From Streptomyces sp. NBC_00510 (GTDB taxonomy: Bacteria > Actinomycetota > Actinomycetes > Streptomycetales > Streptomycetaceae): 64,000 bases of DNA. Made by a program: the position numbers and the translations under genes. The stretch lies in contig CP107851.1 in the NCBI GenBank assembly GCA_036013505.1, forward strand, positions 6,532,501 through 6,596,500, given 5' to 3'. Below, one piece after another: positions 36,663 to 46,007 of this stretch. Every line of letters starts with the position of its first letter. Within the stretch, counting starts at the first letter, position 1. The notes beneath the pieces were generated by a model. It ran no database searches. It worked only from the letters and a program-made list of their open reading frames with translations, and was not told where the DNA came from.

Positions 36663-36782
36663 CGTACGACCAAACCGCAACTCTACGCCCACTCGGACGT
36701 ACGACCGACCGCAACCCCGATTCGGGAGAAACCCTGGCATAGTGGAGTGAGCCACGTCACCCCTCACGGTTCGGGTTGCGGT
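36663..36782. promoter_or_regulatory. direct repeats in the aceE / DUF3052 divergent region
   Basis: The 406-nt gap between aceE and DUF3052 has no gene. It holds two direct repeats CGTACGACC-AAA-CCGCAAC (36663-36681) and CGTACGACC-GA-CCGCAAC (36698-36715), 35 nt apart. The core GTTGCGGT recurs in inverted orientation at 36775-36782. The spacing fits a regulator binding on the same face of the helix, presumably controlling aceE or the divergent operon. Confidence 0.5.
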
Positions 36783-36906
36783 GACACGTCAACGTTTGGG
36801 CGGGATGGGCGGCTGGGTACTTGCGCGATCCGCCGCGCCCGTGTGGACTACCGCCCATAACCCCGCACAGGAGCGGGAAGACAACCCCCATGACAGGAGG
36901 CAGAGC

Positions 36907-37347
36907 GTGAGCGCGACCGCGGGCCACGCGGAGGAGCAAACCAACCCGGCGAGCCGGCTTGGTTTTGAGCCCGGACAGGTGGTCCAGGAGCTCGGCTACG
37001 ACGATGACGTCGATCACGAGCTCCGTGAGGGTATTGAGGGGATCACGGGCGAAGAGCTCGCGGACGAGGAGTACGACGACGTCGCCGACGGCGTCATCCT
37101 CTGGTTCCGTGATGATGACGGCGATCTGACCGACGCCCTGGTCGACGCCACGTCCGCCATCGATGAGGGCGCCCAGATCTGGCTCATGACCCCGAAGACC
37201 GGCCGTGACGGGCACGTCGAGCCGAGTGACATCGGAGAGGCCGCGCAGACCGCCGGCCTGGCTCAGACCAGCAGTGTCAACGTCTCCAAGGACTGGACCG
37301 CCAGTCGACTGGTGACCCCCAAGACGGCGAAGGCCGGCAAGCGCTGA
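36907..37347 (+). CDS. DUF3052 family protein
   Basis: 146 aa, acidic. DUF3052 landmarks are RLGFEPGQVVQELGYDDDVD, VILWFRDDDGDLTDALVD and IWLMTPKTGRDGHVEPSDI. GTG 36907 has AGGAGG 6 nt upstream, so the longer open frame is not used. The gene lies between aceE and ahpE as in Mycobacterium and other actinobacteria. Function unknown; the conserved context suggests a link to redox or central carbon metabolism. Confidence 0.9.
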   Translation: MSATAGHAEEQTNPASRLGFEPGQVVQELGYDDDVDHELREGIEGITGEELADEEYDDVADGVILWFRDDDGDLTDALVDATSAIDEGAQIWLMTPKTGRDGHVEPSDIGEAAQTAGLAQTSSVNVSKDWTASRLVTPKTAKAGKR

Positions 37348-37485
37348 GGCGTTCCTGACCGGCACCGCGCCCCCGTGACCGAGCGTCGCGGGGGCGCGTC
37401 GCATTGCCCCGGCGGGGCGGTGCGAGACTGGCCGCGGGGCCCGCGCCGCGGGTCCCGTCACCGCCACCGGAGAGGTGTGTCCACC

Positions 37486-37944
37486 ATGGCGCTCGCCGTA
37501 GGCGAAAAGGCCCCCGACTTCGAGCTGCGGGACCAGCACGGCCGGACCGTGCGGCTGTCCGACTTCCAGGGCTCCAGGAACGTCGTCCTGCTCTTCTTCC
37601 CCTTCGCCTTCACCGGGGTCTGCACGGGCGAGCTGTGCGCGCTCCGCGACGAGCTGCCGGCCTTCCAGAACGACGAGGTCCAGTTGCTCGCGGTCTCCAA
37701 CGACTCGATGCACACCCAGCGCGTCTTCTCCGAGCAGGAGGGCCTGGAGTACCCGCTGCTGTCCGACTTCTGGCCGCACGGCGAGGTCTCCCGGGCCTAC
37801 GGCGTCTTCGCCGAGGACAAGGGCTGCGCGGTGCGCGGCACCTTCGTCATCGACAAGGAGGGCGTGGTCCGTTGGACCGTCGTCAACGGCCTGCCGGACG
37901 CCCGTGACCTGAACGAGTACGTCAAGGCGCTCGAAGCCCTGTAG
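37486..37944 (+). CDS. ahpE: AhpE-type peroxiredoxin
   Basis: 152 aa thioredoxin-fold peroxidase that reduces H2O2, organic peroxides and peroxynitrite. The peroxidatic Cys46 is in [19 protein letters not shown]; Cys51 is an extra nearby Cys. [14 protein letters not shown] and [13 protein letters not shown] fit the AhpE group. Its ribosome site is GGAGAGG. It is 138 nt downstream of DUF3052 and directly upstream of the Ter island. Confidence 0.93.
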   Translation: MALAVGEKAPDFELRDQHGRTVRLSDFQGSRNVVLLFFPFAFTGVCTGELCALRDELPAFQNDEVQLLAVSNDSMHTQRVFSEQEGLEYPLLSDFWPHGEVSRAYGVFAEDKGCAVRGTFVIDKEGVVRWTVVNGLPDARDLNEYVKALEAL

Positions 37945-37949
37945 TCCTG

Positions 37950-37977
37950 GGGAACCGGGTACTAACCTCAGGGCGTT
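37950..37977 (+). promoter_or_regulatory. candidate sigma-R-type promoter before terD
   Basis: GGGAAC (37950-37955), exactly 18 nt, CGTT (37974-37977). It fits the Streptomyces sigma-R (thiol-oxidative stress) consensus GGGAAT-N18-CGTT with one change. It lies just after the ahpE stop and about 41 nt before the first terD start. Sigma-E-type recognition (GGAAC, shorter spacer) is less well matched. Confidence 0.5.
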
Positions 37978-38017
37978 GATCCTGATACGAGCAGCACGCG
38001 ATGACATGGGAGGACTC

Positions 38018-38593
38018 GTGGGAGTCAGCCTCAGCAAGGGTGGCAACGTATCGCTGACGAAGGAGGCCCCCAACCTCACGGCCGTCATCGTCGGCCTCGG
38101 CTGGGACGCCCGCACCACCGCGGGCGCGGACTTCGACCTCGACGCCAGTGCCCTGCTCACCGGTACGGAGGGCAAGGTCCTCTCCGACCAGCACTTCGTC
38201 TTCTTCAACAACCTCAGGAGCCCCGACGGCTCCGTGGAGCACACCGGCGACAACATCACCGGTGAGGGCGAGGGGGACGACGAGCAGATCAAGGTGAACC
38301 TGGCCGGCGTGCCGGCCGAGGTCGCCAAGATCGTCTTCCCGGTGTCGATCTACGACGCCGAGACCCGCCAGCAGTCGTTCGGCCAGGTCCGCAACGCCTT
38401 CATCCGCGTCGTCAACCAGGCCGACGACAAGGAACTGGCCCGTTACGACCTCACCGAGGACGCGTCGACCGAGACGGCGATGGTCTTCGGCGAGCTGTAC
38501 CGGCACGGCGCGGAATGGAAGTTCCGGGCCATCGGCCAGGGATACGCGTCCGGCCTGCGCGGCATCGCGCAGGACTTCGGCGTCAACGTCTGA
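38018..38593 (+). CDS. terD: TerD family tellurium-resistance/stress protein 1
   Basis: 191 aa, a full-length single TerD domain: [48 protein letters not shown] and the acidic [10 protein letters not shown] calcium-binding segment, ending [15 protein letters not shown]. TerD domains bind Ca2+ and act in membrane-associated stress complexes; in Streptomyces they affect development. GTG 38018 follows GGGAGG. First gene of the island; the sigma-R-like site is upstream and a hairpin follows. Confidence 0.95.
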   Translation: MGVSLSKGGNVSLTKEAPNLTAVIVGLGWDARTTAGADFDLDASALLTGTEGKVLSDQHFVFFNNLRSPDGSVEHTGDNITGEGEGDDEQIKVNLAGVPAEVAKIVFPVSIYDAETRQQSFGQVRNAFIRVVNQADDKELARYDLTEDASTETAMVFGELYRHGAEWKFRAIGQGYASGLRGIAQDFGVNV

Positions 38594-38599
38594 TTCGCC

Positions 38600-38637
38600 G
38601 GGGCCTCGCGGTCCGCGTCCGGCGGACCGCGAGCCCC
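38600..38637 (+). terminator. hairpin between the two terD genes
   Basis: A 16-bp stem with one bulged base (left arm 38600-38616, right arm 38622-38637, 5-nt loop). It may terminate or attenuate, giving the first terD a higher dose than the rest. Confidence 0.6.
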
Positions 38638-38655
38638 GCGGGGGAGGAGAACAGC

Positions 38656-39231
38656 ATGGGCGTGACGCTCGCCAAGGGGGGCAACGTCTCCCTCACCAAG
38701 GCCGCACCCAATCTGACCAACGTGCTGATCGGGCTCGGCTGGGACGCGCGCTCCACCACCGGGGCGCCCTTCGACCTGGACGCCAGCGCGCTGCTGTGCG
38801 CCTCGGGCCGGGTGCTCGGCGACGAGTACTTCGTCTTCTACAACAACCTCAAGAGCCCGGAGGGCTCGGTCGAGCACACCGGCGACAACCTGACCGGTGA
38901 CGGCGACGGCGACGACGAGGTCCTGCTGGTGGACCTGTCGGCCGTGCCCGAGCGGGTCGACAAGATCGTCTTCCCGGTCTCCATCTACGACGCCGACGCC
39001 CGCGGCCAGACCTTCGGCCAGGTCAGCAACGCCTTCATCCGGGTGGTCAACCAGACCGACCAGAGCGAACTGGCGCGCTACGACCTCTCCGAGGACGCCT
39101 CCAGCGAAACGGCGATGATCTTCGGAGAGCTGTACCGGTACGGCGGCGAATGGAAGTTCCGAGCCGTTGGCCAGGGGTATGCATCAGGCCTCCGGGGCAT
39201 CGCCCTAGACTTTGGGGTCAACGTTTCGTAA
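38656..39231 (+). CDS. terD: TerD family tellurium-resistance/stress protein 2
   Basis: 191 aa, same length and architecture as the first copy, with [30 protein letters not shown], and the acidic GDGDGDDEV loop. It diverges mainly in mid-protein. The two are tandem paralogues. GGGGAGGAG precedes the ATG. Its stop is 16 nt before the DUF475 gene, so these two are co-transcribed. Confidence 0.95.
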   Translation: MGVTLAKGGNVSLTKAAPNLTNVLIGLGWDARSTTGAPFDLDASALLCASGRVLGDEYFVFYNNLKSPEGSVEHTGDNLTGDGDGDDEVLLVDLSAVPERVDKIVFPVSIYDADARGQTFGQVSNAFIRVVNQTDQSELARYDLSEDASSETAMIFGELYRYGGEWKFRAVGQGYASGLRGIALDFGVNVS

Positions 39232-39247
39232 AGGGATTGGATATCCA

Positions 39248-40390
39248 GTGCTCCTCCGAACTTTCGGCTGGTCGTTCGGTGTCACCGCCGCCGGCCTCGC
39301 CCTCGCCGGTTTCCTGTGGGGTGCGGAGGGGCTTGCCCTCGTCGCCATCCTGTCGGTGCTGGAGATCTCGCTCTCCTTCGACAACGCGGTGATCAACGCC
39401 GGCATCCTGCGGAAGATGAATGCCTTCTGGCAGAAGATCTTCCTCACCATCGGCATTCTGATCGCCGTCTTCGGCATGCGCCTGGTCTTCCCGATCATCA
39501 TCGTGTCGATCACGGCGAAGATCGGGCCCATCGAGGCCATCGACCTGGCGATCAACAACAAGGAACAGTACGAGCACCTCGTCACGTCCGCGCACCCGGC
39601 GATCGCCGCGTTCGGCGGGATGTTCCTGTTGATGATCTTCCTCGACTTCATCTTCGAGGAGCGTGAGCACAAGTGGCTCGCCTGGCTGGAGAAGCCGCTC
39701 TCCAAGCTCGGCAAGCTCGACACGCTCTCCGTCGTCGTCGCCCTGGTCGCCCTGCTGATCACCGCCACCACGCTCGCCACGGACGTCTCGCACGGCGGTG
39801 GCGACAAGTCCTCCACGGTGCTGCTCGCCGGGATCGGCGGCCTCATCACGTACCTCGTCGTCGGCGGCATCTCGAGCTACTTCGAGGACAAGCTGGAGGA
39901 CGAGGCCGACGAGGCCGACGAGGAGCTCGAGGAGCGGAGCGCGGGTGGCAAGCCGGCCGGCAGCGGCGCCTCGGCCGTGGGCCTGGCGGGCAAGGCGGCG
40001 TTCTTCCTCTTCCTCTACCTGGAGGTCATCGACGCGTCGTTCTCCTTCGACGGCGTCATCGGCGCGTTCGCGATCTCCAACGACATCTTCATCATCGCCC
40101 TCGGCCTCGGCATCGGTGCGATGTACATCCGGTCGCTCACCGTGTTCCTGGTCCGCAAGGGCACCCTGGACGACTACGTCTACCTGGAGCACGGCGCGCA
40201 CTACGCGATCGGCGCGCTGGCGGTCATCCTCCTGGTCACCATCAAGTTCGAGATCAACGAGGTCATCACCGGCCTCATCGGCGTCGTCCTGATCGGCGCC
40301 TCCTACTGGTCGTCGGTGGTGCGAAACCGCCGTCTCGGGGAAAGCTCCGAGCAGCGGGACGACAAAGCGGAGGTGACGAGCGGGGTCTGA
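39248..40390 (+). CDS. DUF475 / TerC-like integral membrane protein
   Basis: 380 aa, about eight or nine spans. VLEISLSFDNAVINAGILRK and LEVIDASFSFDGVIGAFAIS carry the two acidic SFDNA/SFDG motifs typical of TerC-like proteins. An acidic cytoplasmic loop (EDEADEADEELEE) lies in the middle. GTG 39248 is used; the weak AAGGGA site suggests coupling to terD2. TerC proteins insert or load metals into membrane and secreted proteins and partner with TerD in the membrane. Confidence 0.92.
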   Translation: MLLRTFGWSFGVTAAGLALAGFLWGAEGLALVAILSVLEISLSFDNAVINAGILRKMNAFWQKIFLTIGILIAVFGMRLVFPIIIVSITAKIGPIEAIDLAINNKEQYEHLVTSAHPAIAAFGGMFLLMIFLDFIFEEREHKWLAWLEKPLSKLGKLDTLSVVVALVALLITATTLATDVSHGGGDKSSTVLLAGIGGLITYLVVGGISSYFEDKLEDEADEADEELEERSAGGKPAGSGASAVGLAGKAAFFLFLYLEVIDASFSFDGVIGAFAISNDIFIIALGLGIGAMYIRSLTVFLVRKGTLDDYVYLEHGAHYAIGALAVILLVTIKFEINEVITGLIGVVLIGASYWSSVVRNRRLGESSEQRDDKAEVTSGV

Positions 40391-40419
40391 CCCCCGTCTC
40401 GTCACGACATTCGGGTCAC

Positions 40420-40451
40420 GCCGCCCCCCCGCCGACCCGGCGGGGGGCGGC
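40420..40451 (+). terminator. GC hairpin between DUF475 and TerA-like genes
   Basis: GCCGCCCCCCCGCCG pairs with CGGCGGGGGGCGGC (one bulge) around a short ACC loop; it probably ends most terD-DUF475 transcripts. Confidence 0.6.
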
Positions 40452-40474
40452 CTGCGTGCAGGGGACGGACGGAC

Positions 40475-41206
40475 ATGTGGAACTTCCTGCGGCCGAGCGG
40501 CGGCTTCAACGCGCAGTTCGACATGGCGAACGCGCACACCATCGAGCTCACCAGGCGGCACCAGGTCGTCTCGCTGTCCAAGCAGGGCGCGGCCGTCGGC
40601 AACCTGCGCATCAACCTGTCCTGGCAGATGCGCACCTCCGACACCGGCGGCTGGAACCAGCGCAGCGGCTCGTGGCTGAGCCGCCAGATGCACCTGTTCA
40701 AGCCGGAGCCCGTGCAGGCCGCCGGCCCCGCCATGGTCAACGTCGACCTCGACCTGGCGTGCATGTACGAGCTGGCGGACGGGACCAAGGGCGTCGTCCA
40801 GCCGCTCGGCAACTTCCTCGGCGACCTCGACGCCCCGCCGTACATCCAGATGACCGGCGACGACCGCTTCGGCGGCTCGTCCGGCGAGACGCTCTACATC
40901 AACCTCGACAAGCACGACGAGTTCAAGCGCATGCTCGTCTTCGTCTACATCTACGACGGCACGCCCGCCTTCGACCGCACCCACGCCAAGGTGGAGATCT
41001 TCCCCAGCTCGGGCCCGCGGATCGAGATCCTGCTGGACGAGCGCGAGCCGCAGGCCCGCTCGTGCGCCGTGGTGCTCATCGAGAACAAGAAGGGCGACCT
41101 GACCGTGCGCCGCGAGGTGAAGTACGTCTACGGCTTCCAGGCCGAGCTCGACCGGCTGTACGGCTGGGGCCTGCAGTGGGGCCGCGGCTACAAGACCAAG
41201 GTCTGA
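40475..41206 (+). CDS. TerA-like tellurium-resistance family protein
   Basis: 243 aa of the TerA/TerD superfamily. It has the TerA-type segments MVNVDLDLACMYELADGTKG, QPLGNFLGDLDAPPYI, DDRFGGSSGETLYINLDK, and YIYDGTPAFDRTHAKVEI. It lacks the TerD acidic loop. TerA proteins occur with TerD and TerC in Ter islands and are thought to sit at the membrane as part of the same complex. ATG 40475 follows GGGGACGGACGG. Confidence 0.85.
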   Translation: MWNFLRPSGGFNAQFDMANAHTIELTRRHQVVSLSKQGAAVGNLRINLSWQMRTSDTGGWNQRSGSWLSRQMHLFKPEPVQAAGPAMVNVDLDLACMYELADGTKGVVQPLGNFLGDLDAPPYIQMTGDDRFGGSSGETLYINLDKHDEFKRMLVFVYIYDGTPAFDRTHAKVEIFPSSGPRIEILLDEREPQARSCAVVLIENKKGDLTVRREVKYVYGFQAELDRLYGWGLQWGRGYKTKV

Positions 41207-41231
41207 CCGCGCGGCCCCGTACCGGGCGCGC

Positions 41232-42146
41232 TCAGCGGCGTTCCTGGAACTGCGGGCCCATCGGCGGCAGCCGGAACCCCTGCATCGGCTGCGGATAGCC
41301 GTACGCGGGGGCGGGGGCGGCCGCGGTCGGCGCGGGCTGCTGCGGCGGGTAGCCGTAGGCCGGTGCGGCCACCGTCGGCTGGGGCTCCTGCGGGTAGCCG
41401 TACGCCGGGGCCGCCACCGTCGGCTGCGGCTCCTGCGGGTAGCCGTAGGCGGGCGGCGCGGTGGGCTGCGGGGGCACCGGCGCGGGGGCCTGCAGGGTGT
41501 ACGCGTCGGGCGGCTCGGTGGTCAGGACGGTCGGCGGCACGGGCTGCGGCACCGAGGCCGCCTCGCCCTCCGGCCGCGGCGGCGGTGCCTCGTCGAGGTC
41601 GCCCTCCTCGACGGTGATGCCGAACTCGGTGGCGAGCGCCTCCAGCCCCGAGGCGTAGCCCTGCCCCAGCGCGCGGAACTTCCAGCCACCCGCCCTGCGG
41701 TACAGCTCGCCGCAGATCAGCGCCGACTCGTCGCCGGTGTCCGGGACGACGTCGAAGACCGCCAGCGGCTCGGCGTCGGAGCCCGCGGCCGTGTCGTAGA
41801 GCAGCACCGTCAGGTCGGAGACGAGGGCGAAGGGGCCGCCGTCCGCGGAGGCCGCGACGACCACCCGGTCCACGCCCGCCTCGAGTGCGGCCAGGTCCAC
41901 CTCGACGGCGTCCGTCAGCCCGGCCGGCTCGCTGCGCTTGGGCAGGTGCCGGGCGGCGCCGCCCGGGTGCCGGGGCTGGTTGTAGAAGATGAAGTCCTCG
42001 TCCGAGCGCACCTGGCCGTCCGCACCCAGCAGCAGCGCCGAGGCGTCGACGTCCGGCACACCCGCCCCCGGGCTCCAGCGGAGCACCGCCCGCACCCCCG
42101 AGGCCGTCACCGGGATGTTGGAGCCCTTCACCATCGCCTGCGTCAT
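41232..42146 (-). CDS. TerD-domain protein with Pro/Tyr-rich repeat tail
   Basis: 304 aa. The N-terminal TerD-like domain (to about 185) starts [14 protein letters not shown] and includes [28 protein letters not shown] and [16 protein letters not shown]. The C-terminal 110 residues are low-complexity, with tandem [15 protein letters not shown] units. Disordered Pro/Tyr/Gln tails of this type often mediate assembly. It faces the plus-strand TerA-like gene and is divergent from the lyase gene. ATG 42146 is preferred over an upstream start lacking family similarity. Confidence 0.88.
   Translation of the reverse strand: MTQAMVKGSNIPVTASGVRAVLRWSPGAGVPDVDASALLLGADGQVRSDEDFIFYNQPRHPGGAARHLPKRSEPAGLTDAVEVDLAALEAGVDRVVVAASADGGPFALVSDLTVLLYDTAAGSDAEPLAVFDVVPDTGDESALICGELYRRAGGWKFRALGQGYASGLEALATEFGITVEEGDLDEAPPPRPEGEAASVPQPVPPTVLTTEPPDAYTLQAPAPVPPQPTAPPAYGYPQEPQPTVAAPAYGYPQEPQPTVAAPAYGYPPQQPAPTAAAPAPAYGYPQPMQGFRLPPMGPQFQERR
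41346..41435. repeat. two tandem 45-bp units in the TerD tail, with partial copies on both sides
   Basis: Each unit encodes the 15-aa repeat [15 protein letters not shown] on the minus strand; the units differ at about five positions. Degenerate copies extend to about 41285 and 41455. Confidence 0.8.
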
Positions 42147-42372
42147 GCGCGCAATCCTGCCCTCCCGGGGGCCGCGCCCACAACGCGGGGCGTACGGCGG
42201 GTGCGCCGGCGGGGAAAGATGGGGACAGGGCGACACGTACCGGACCCGAGGGGGTTACCTGATTTTCACGTACGCCGGGAACGTCCGGAGGGGGCTCACA
42301 CGTACGATAATCGGCCACGGCGTCGGGGGACGCTTCCCACCTCTCCAACCACCACCTGCCACGGGGGAAAGC

Positions 42373-43539
42373 ATGCGCCACTTCGGGCACCTCGCGCCGG
42401 ACGTACGGAACGAGCTCTTCCACCGGGAGCCCGCCGAGTTCACCGCGGCCTCGTCGGCCGGCACGCTCGCCGTCGCCCTCGGCGCCACCCTCTACTGCCC
42501 GGCGACCCGGTCGAGGCTCGCCGACGACGTGCTCAAGCAGGCCGCGCGCGGTGTGGTGTCGATGGTGCTGTGCCTGGAGGACTCCATCGACGACCGGGAG
42601 GTCGAGGCCGCGGAGGAGAACCTGGTCCGCCAGTTCGGCGATCTCGCCCACCGGATCCCCGACGGCGACCCCCCGCTGCTCTTCATACGGGTCCGCACCC
42701 CCGGCCAGATCACCGACCTCGTGCGCCGGCTCGGCGACGACGTGTCCCTGCTCTCCGGATTCGTGCTCCCCAAGTTCACCGAGGAGTCCGGGGTCCCCTT
42801 CCTGGAGGCCCTCGCCGCCGCCGAGGCGGACTGCGGGCGGCGGCTGTACGCGATGCCGGTACTGGAGTCCCCGCAGCTGCTCCACCTGGAGACCCGCACC
42901 GAGACGCTGTACGGCATCTCCCGGACCGTCGACAAGTACCGCGACCGCGTGCTCGCGCTGCGGCTCGGCGTCACCGACTTCTGCTCCGCCTACGGGCTGC
43001 GCCGCTCGCCCGACATGACCGCCTACGACGTCCGCATCGTCGCCTCGATCATCGCCGACGTGGTCAACGTCCTCGGGCGCGCCGACGGCACGGGCTTCAC
43101 CATCACCGGACCGGTCTGGGAGTACTTCAAGCACTCCGAGCGCATGTTCAAGCCGCTGCTGCGGCAGAGCCCCTTCGTCCCCGAGGCCGTCGACCTGCGC
43201 GAGGCCCTCATCCAGCGGGACATGGACGGGCTGCTGCGCGAGATCGAACTGGACCGGACGAACGGCCTGCAGGGCAAGACCTGCATCCACCCCTCGCACG
43301 TCCAGCCCGTGCACGCGCTCAGCGTCGTCTCCCACGAGGAGTGGAGCGACGCCGTCGACATCCTGCACGAGGACCGCAGCGGCGGGGGCGTGCTGCGCTC
43401 GGCCTACACGAACAAGATGAACGAGGTGAAGCCGCACCGCGCCTGGGCCGAGCGCACCGTGCGGCGCGCCGAGGTCTTCGGCGTGGCGCGGGAGGAGATC
43501 GGCTTCGTCGAGCTGCTCTCCGCGTGCGTGCCATCGTGA
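42373..43539 (+). CDS. HpcH/CitE-like C-C bond lyase of Ter islands (TIM barrel)
   Basis: 388 aa, a TIM-barrel C-C bond lyase related to citrate lyase beta subunit/HpcH. Landmarks are LYCPATRSRLADDV, VLCLEDSIDDREVEAAE (metal-binding acids), FVLPKFTEESGVPF, RLYAMPVLESPQLL and NGLQGKTCIHPSHVQP. Published comparative genomics of Ter systems lists this family as part of a predicted nucleoside-like metabolite pathway with phosphoribosyltransferases and a HAD phosphatase, which follow here. ATG 42373 follows GGGGGAAAGC. Starts a three-gene operon. Confidence 0.9.
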   Translation: MRHFGHLAPDVRNELFHREPAEFTAASSAGTLAVALGATLYCPATRSRLADDVLKQAARGVVSMVLCLEDSIDDREVEAAEENLVRQFGDLAHRIPDGDPPLLFIRVRTPGQITDLVRRLGDDVSLLSGFVLPKFTEESGVPFLEALAAAEADCGRRLYAMPVLESPQLLHLETRTETLYGISRTVDKYRDRVLALRLGVTDFCSAYGLRRSPDMTAYDVRIVASIIADVVNVLGRADGTGFTITGPVWEYFKHSERMFKPLLRQSPFVPEAVDLREALIQRDMDGLLREIELDRTNGLQGKTCIHPSHVQPVHALSVVSHEEWSDAVDILHEDRSGGGVLRSAYTNKMNEVKPHRAWAERTVRRAEVFGVAREEIGFVELLSACVPS

Positions 43540-43568
43540 CCGGCAACGAGAGGGAGAGTGCCGAAGGC

Positions 43569-46007
43569 ATGACAGTGGAGCACGTCTGGTCCGGGCAGTG
43601 GGTCGCCGACCGGCTCGGGGTCACCCTGCGGGGGGACGGCCTGAGCGGTCTGCTCGGCCTCGCCCTGCGCCGCAACCCCAAGCGGGCGCACCTGCTCGTC
43701 TCCAACGTGCTGGGCAAGCACGTGCCGCAGCGCCCGCACGTCGTCTACGACGCCGGGTACGGGCTCGGGATGCGCGTGCGGGAGCTGCTGGGCGAGAACG
43801 AGGCGGCCCGGGCCGTGGTGCTCGGCTACGCCGAGACCGCGACGGGCCTCGGGCACGCCGTGGCCGACGGTGTCGGCACCGCCCCGTACCTGCACTCCAC
43901 GCGGCGCCCGGTCCCCGGGGCCGAGCCGGTCGGCGGCTTCGAGGAGGAGCACAGCCACGCGACCTCGCACCTGCTGCTGCCCGAGGACACCGGCCTGCTG
44001 GCCGGGGACGGGCCGCTGGTGCTGGTCGACGACGAGTTCTCCACCGGCCGGACGGTGCTCAACACGGTGCGGGCGCTGCACGCCCGCTACCCGCGCCGCC
44101 GGTACGTCGTGGTCGCCCTGGTCGACATGCGCTCGGAGGCCGACCGCGCACTGCTCGCCCGGTTCGCGGCGGAGCTGGGCGCGGGCGTCGACGTCCTCGC
44201 CCTGGCCTCGGGCACCGTCGTCCTCCCGGACGGGGTGCTGGAGCGCGGCCGGGCGCTGGTCGCCGCGCACGGCGCCGCCGAGCCCGCCCGGCCGGCCGGG
44301 GGAGCGGTACCCCTGCGGGTGCACCTGGACTGGCCCGCCGGGCTGCCCGACGGCGGCCGGCACGGCTTCACACCCGCGCACCGCGCGCGGCTGGAGGCGG
44401 CGCTGCCCGCGATGGGGGCCCGTCTGGCGGAAGGCCTGCGCCCGCCCGGCGACGGCGACGGCGCCGGGGACGCCCCGGCAGCCCGCGTCCTCGTGCTCGG
44501 CAACGAGGAGCTCATGTACGCCCCGCTGCGGCTGGCGCGGGCACTGCAGGACGCCCTGCCCGCCGCGGAGGTGCGGTTCTCCACGACAACGCGTTCCCCG
44601 GTCCTGGCCGTGGACGACCCGGGGTACGCGATACGCACCCGGATCACCTTCCCCGACCACGACGACCCGGCGGACGGCCCCGGCGAGCGCTACGCGTACA
44701 ACGTGGCGGGCGCGGGCTTCGACGCGATCGTCGCCGTCGTGGACAGCGCGGGCGACACGCCCGCCCTGCACGCCCCCGGAGGGCTGCTCGCGCAGCTCGC
44801 CGGTCACACCGAAAGGCTCCTGCTGGCCGTGGTCCCCTCGTACGAACCCCGCCCGCCCGCCCCGACGCTCCCGGAGCCGCTGCGCGGGCCCGCGTTCTCC
44901 TCGTACGCGCCCGACGAGGTCGGCTGGCTGCTGAAGGACCTCTCCGAGACCGAACTGGAGGCGCCGACCGAGGAGCGCGAGGAGGCGATCCAGAGCGGCG
45001 GGGCGCACTACGCGGAGTCGCTGCCCGTGGAGTACCAGCCCAGCGCGGAGTACCAGGAGCTGTTCCGGGTCGCGCTGGCGGAATCCGCGGGCCGGATCGC
45101 CCGCGCCGTCGGTGCCGTGACCGAGCTGGTGCTCGCCGAACGCGGCCCGGACGCCGTCCTGGTGTCGCTGGCCCGGGCGGGCACCCCGGTCGGCGTGCTG
45201 ATGCGCCGCTGGGCCCGGCACGCGCACGGCCTGGACCTGCCGCACTACGCCGTGTCCATCGTCCGCGGCCGGGGCATCGACACCACCGCCCTGCGCTGGC
45301 TGGCGGAGCACCACGACCCCGCGCGGGCGGTGTTCGTGGACGGCTGGACCGGCAAGGGCGCCATCACCCGCGAACTGGCCGACGCCGTGGCCCCGTACGG
45401 GGGCTTCGACCCGGAGATCGCGGTGCTCGCCGACCCCGGGTCGTGCGTCCGCACCTTCGGCACCCGCGACGACTTCCTCATCCCGTCCGCGTGCCTGAAC
45501 TCCACGGTCTCCGGCCTCGTCTCGCGCACCGTGCTGCGTGCGGACCTGATCGGCCCCGACGAGTTCCACGGCGCCAAGTTCTACCGCGAGCTGGCCGGCT
45601 CGGACGTCTCCGGCCTCTTCCTGGACGAGGTCTCGGCCCGCTTCGCCGCCGTGACCGACGAGGTCGCCCGGGACGTCAAGGAGCTCCAGGCCGGCGACCG
45701 CACGCCCACCTGGGAGGGCTGGGCCGCGGTCGAGCGGATCAGCGAGGAGTACGGGATCGGGGACGTCAACCTGGTCAAGCCGGGCGTCGGCGAGACCACC
45801 CGGGTGCTGCTGCGCCGCGTGCCGTGGCGGGTGCTCGCCCGGCGCGGCGCGGGACAGGACCTGGCGCACATCCGGCTGCTCGCCGAGCAGCGCGGCGTCC
45901 CGGTGGAGGAGGTGGACGACCTGCCGTACTCGTGCGTCGGGCTGATCCACCCCCGCTTCACCCGGGGCGCGACCGGCACGGACGGCAAGGCGGTGGAGGC
46001 CAAGTGA
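43569..46007 (+). CDS. fused phosphoribosyltransferase-TRSP / StiP-like / PELOTA protein of Ter islands
   Basis: 812 aa, two enzymes in one chain. Residues 1-235 are a PRTase_2-type phosphoribosyltransferase with the PRPP loop VLVDDEFSTGRT (151-162). Residues 305-440 form the TRSP domain with the literal motif TRSP at 341-344. Residues 443-700 match StiP, with a second PRTase-like loop VFVDGWTGKG (588-597). Residues 733-797 resemble the PELOTA RNA-binding domain. ATG 43569 has GGGAGAG about 10 nt upstream; GTG 43536 overlapping the previous stop is the alternative. Predicted to build a nucleoside-like metabolite; not proven. Confidence 0.85.
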   Translation: MTVEHVWSGQWVADRLGVTLRGDGLSGLLGLALRRNPKRAHLLVSNVLGKHVPQRPHVVYDAGYGLGMRVRELLGENEAARAVVLGYAETATGLGHAVADGVGTAPYLHSTRRPVPGAEPVGGFEEEHSHATSHLLLPEDTGLLAGDGPLVLVDDEFSTGRTVLNTVRALHARYPRRRYVVVALVDMRSEADRALLARFAAELGAGVDVLALASGTVVLPDGVLERGRALVAAHGAAEPARPAGGAVPLRVHLDWPAGLPDGGRHGFTPAHRARLEAALPAMGARLAEGLRPPGDGDGAGDAPAARVLVLGNEELMYAPLRLARALQDALPAAEVRFSTTTRSPVLAVDDPGYAIRTRITFPDHDDPADGPGERYAYNVAGAGFDAIVAVVDSAGDTPALHAPGGLLAQLAGHTERLLLAVVPSYEPRPPAPTLPEPLRGPAFSSYAPDEVGWLLKDLSETELEAPTEEREEAIQSGGAHYAESLPVEYQPSAEYQELFRVALAESAGRIARAVGAVTELVLAERGPDAVLVSLARAGTPVGVLMRRWARHAHGLDLPHYAVSIVRGRGIDTTALRWLAEHHDPARAVFVDGWTGKGAITRELADAVAPYGGFDPEIAVLADPGSCVRTFGTRDDFLIPSACLNSTVSGLVSRTVLRADLIGPDEFHGAKFYRELAGSDVSGLFLDEVSARFAAVTDEVARDVKELQAGDRTPTWEGWAAVERISEEYGIGDVNLVKPGVGETTRVLLRRVPWRVLARRGAGQDLAHIRLLAEQRGVPVEEVDDLPYSCVGLIHPRFTRGATGTDGKAVEAK

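Noticed and set aside
36501-36906. tRNA gene or riboswitch in the aceE/DUF3052 gap
   Set aside because: No cloverleaf arms or T-loop sequence; only direct repeats and promoter-like sequence are visible.
43598-46003. very long plus-strand frame in the alternative register over the fused Ter gene
   Set aside because: It encodes an Arg/Pro/Ala-rich shadow of the real gene; only its last part, from 46004, is the genuine HAD gene.
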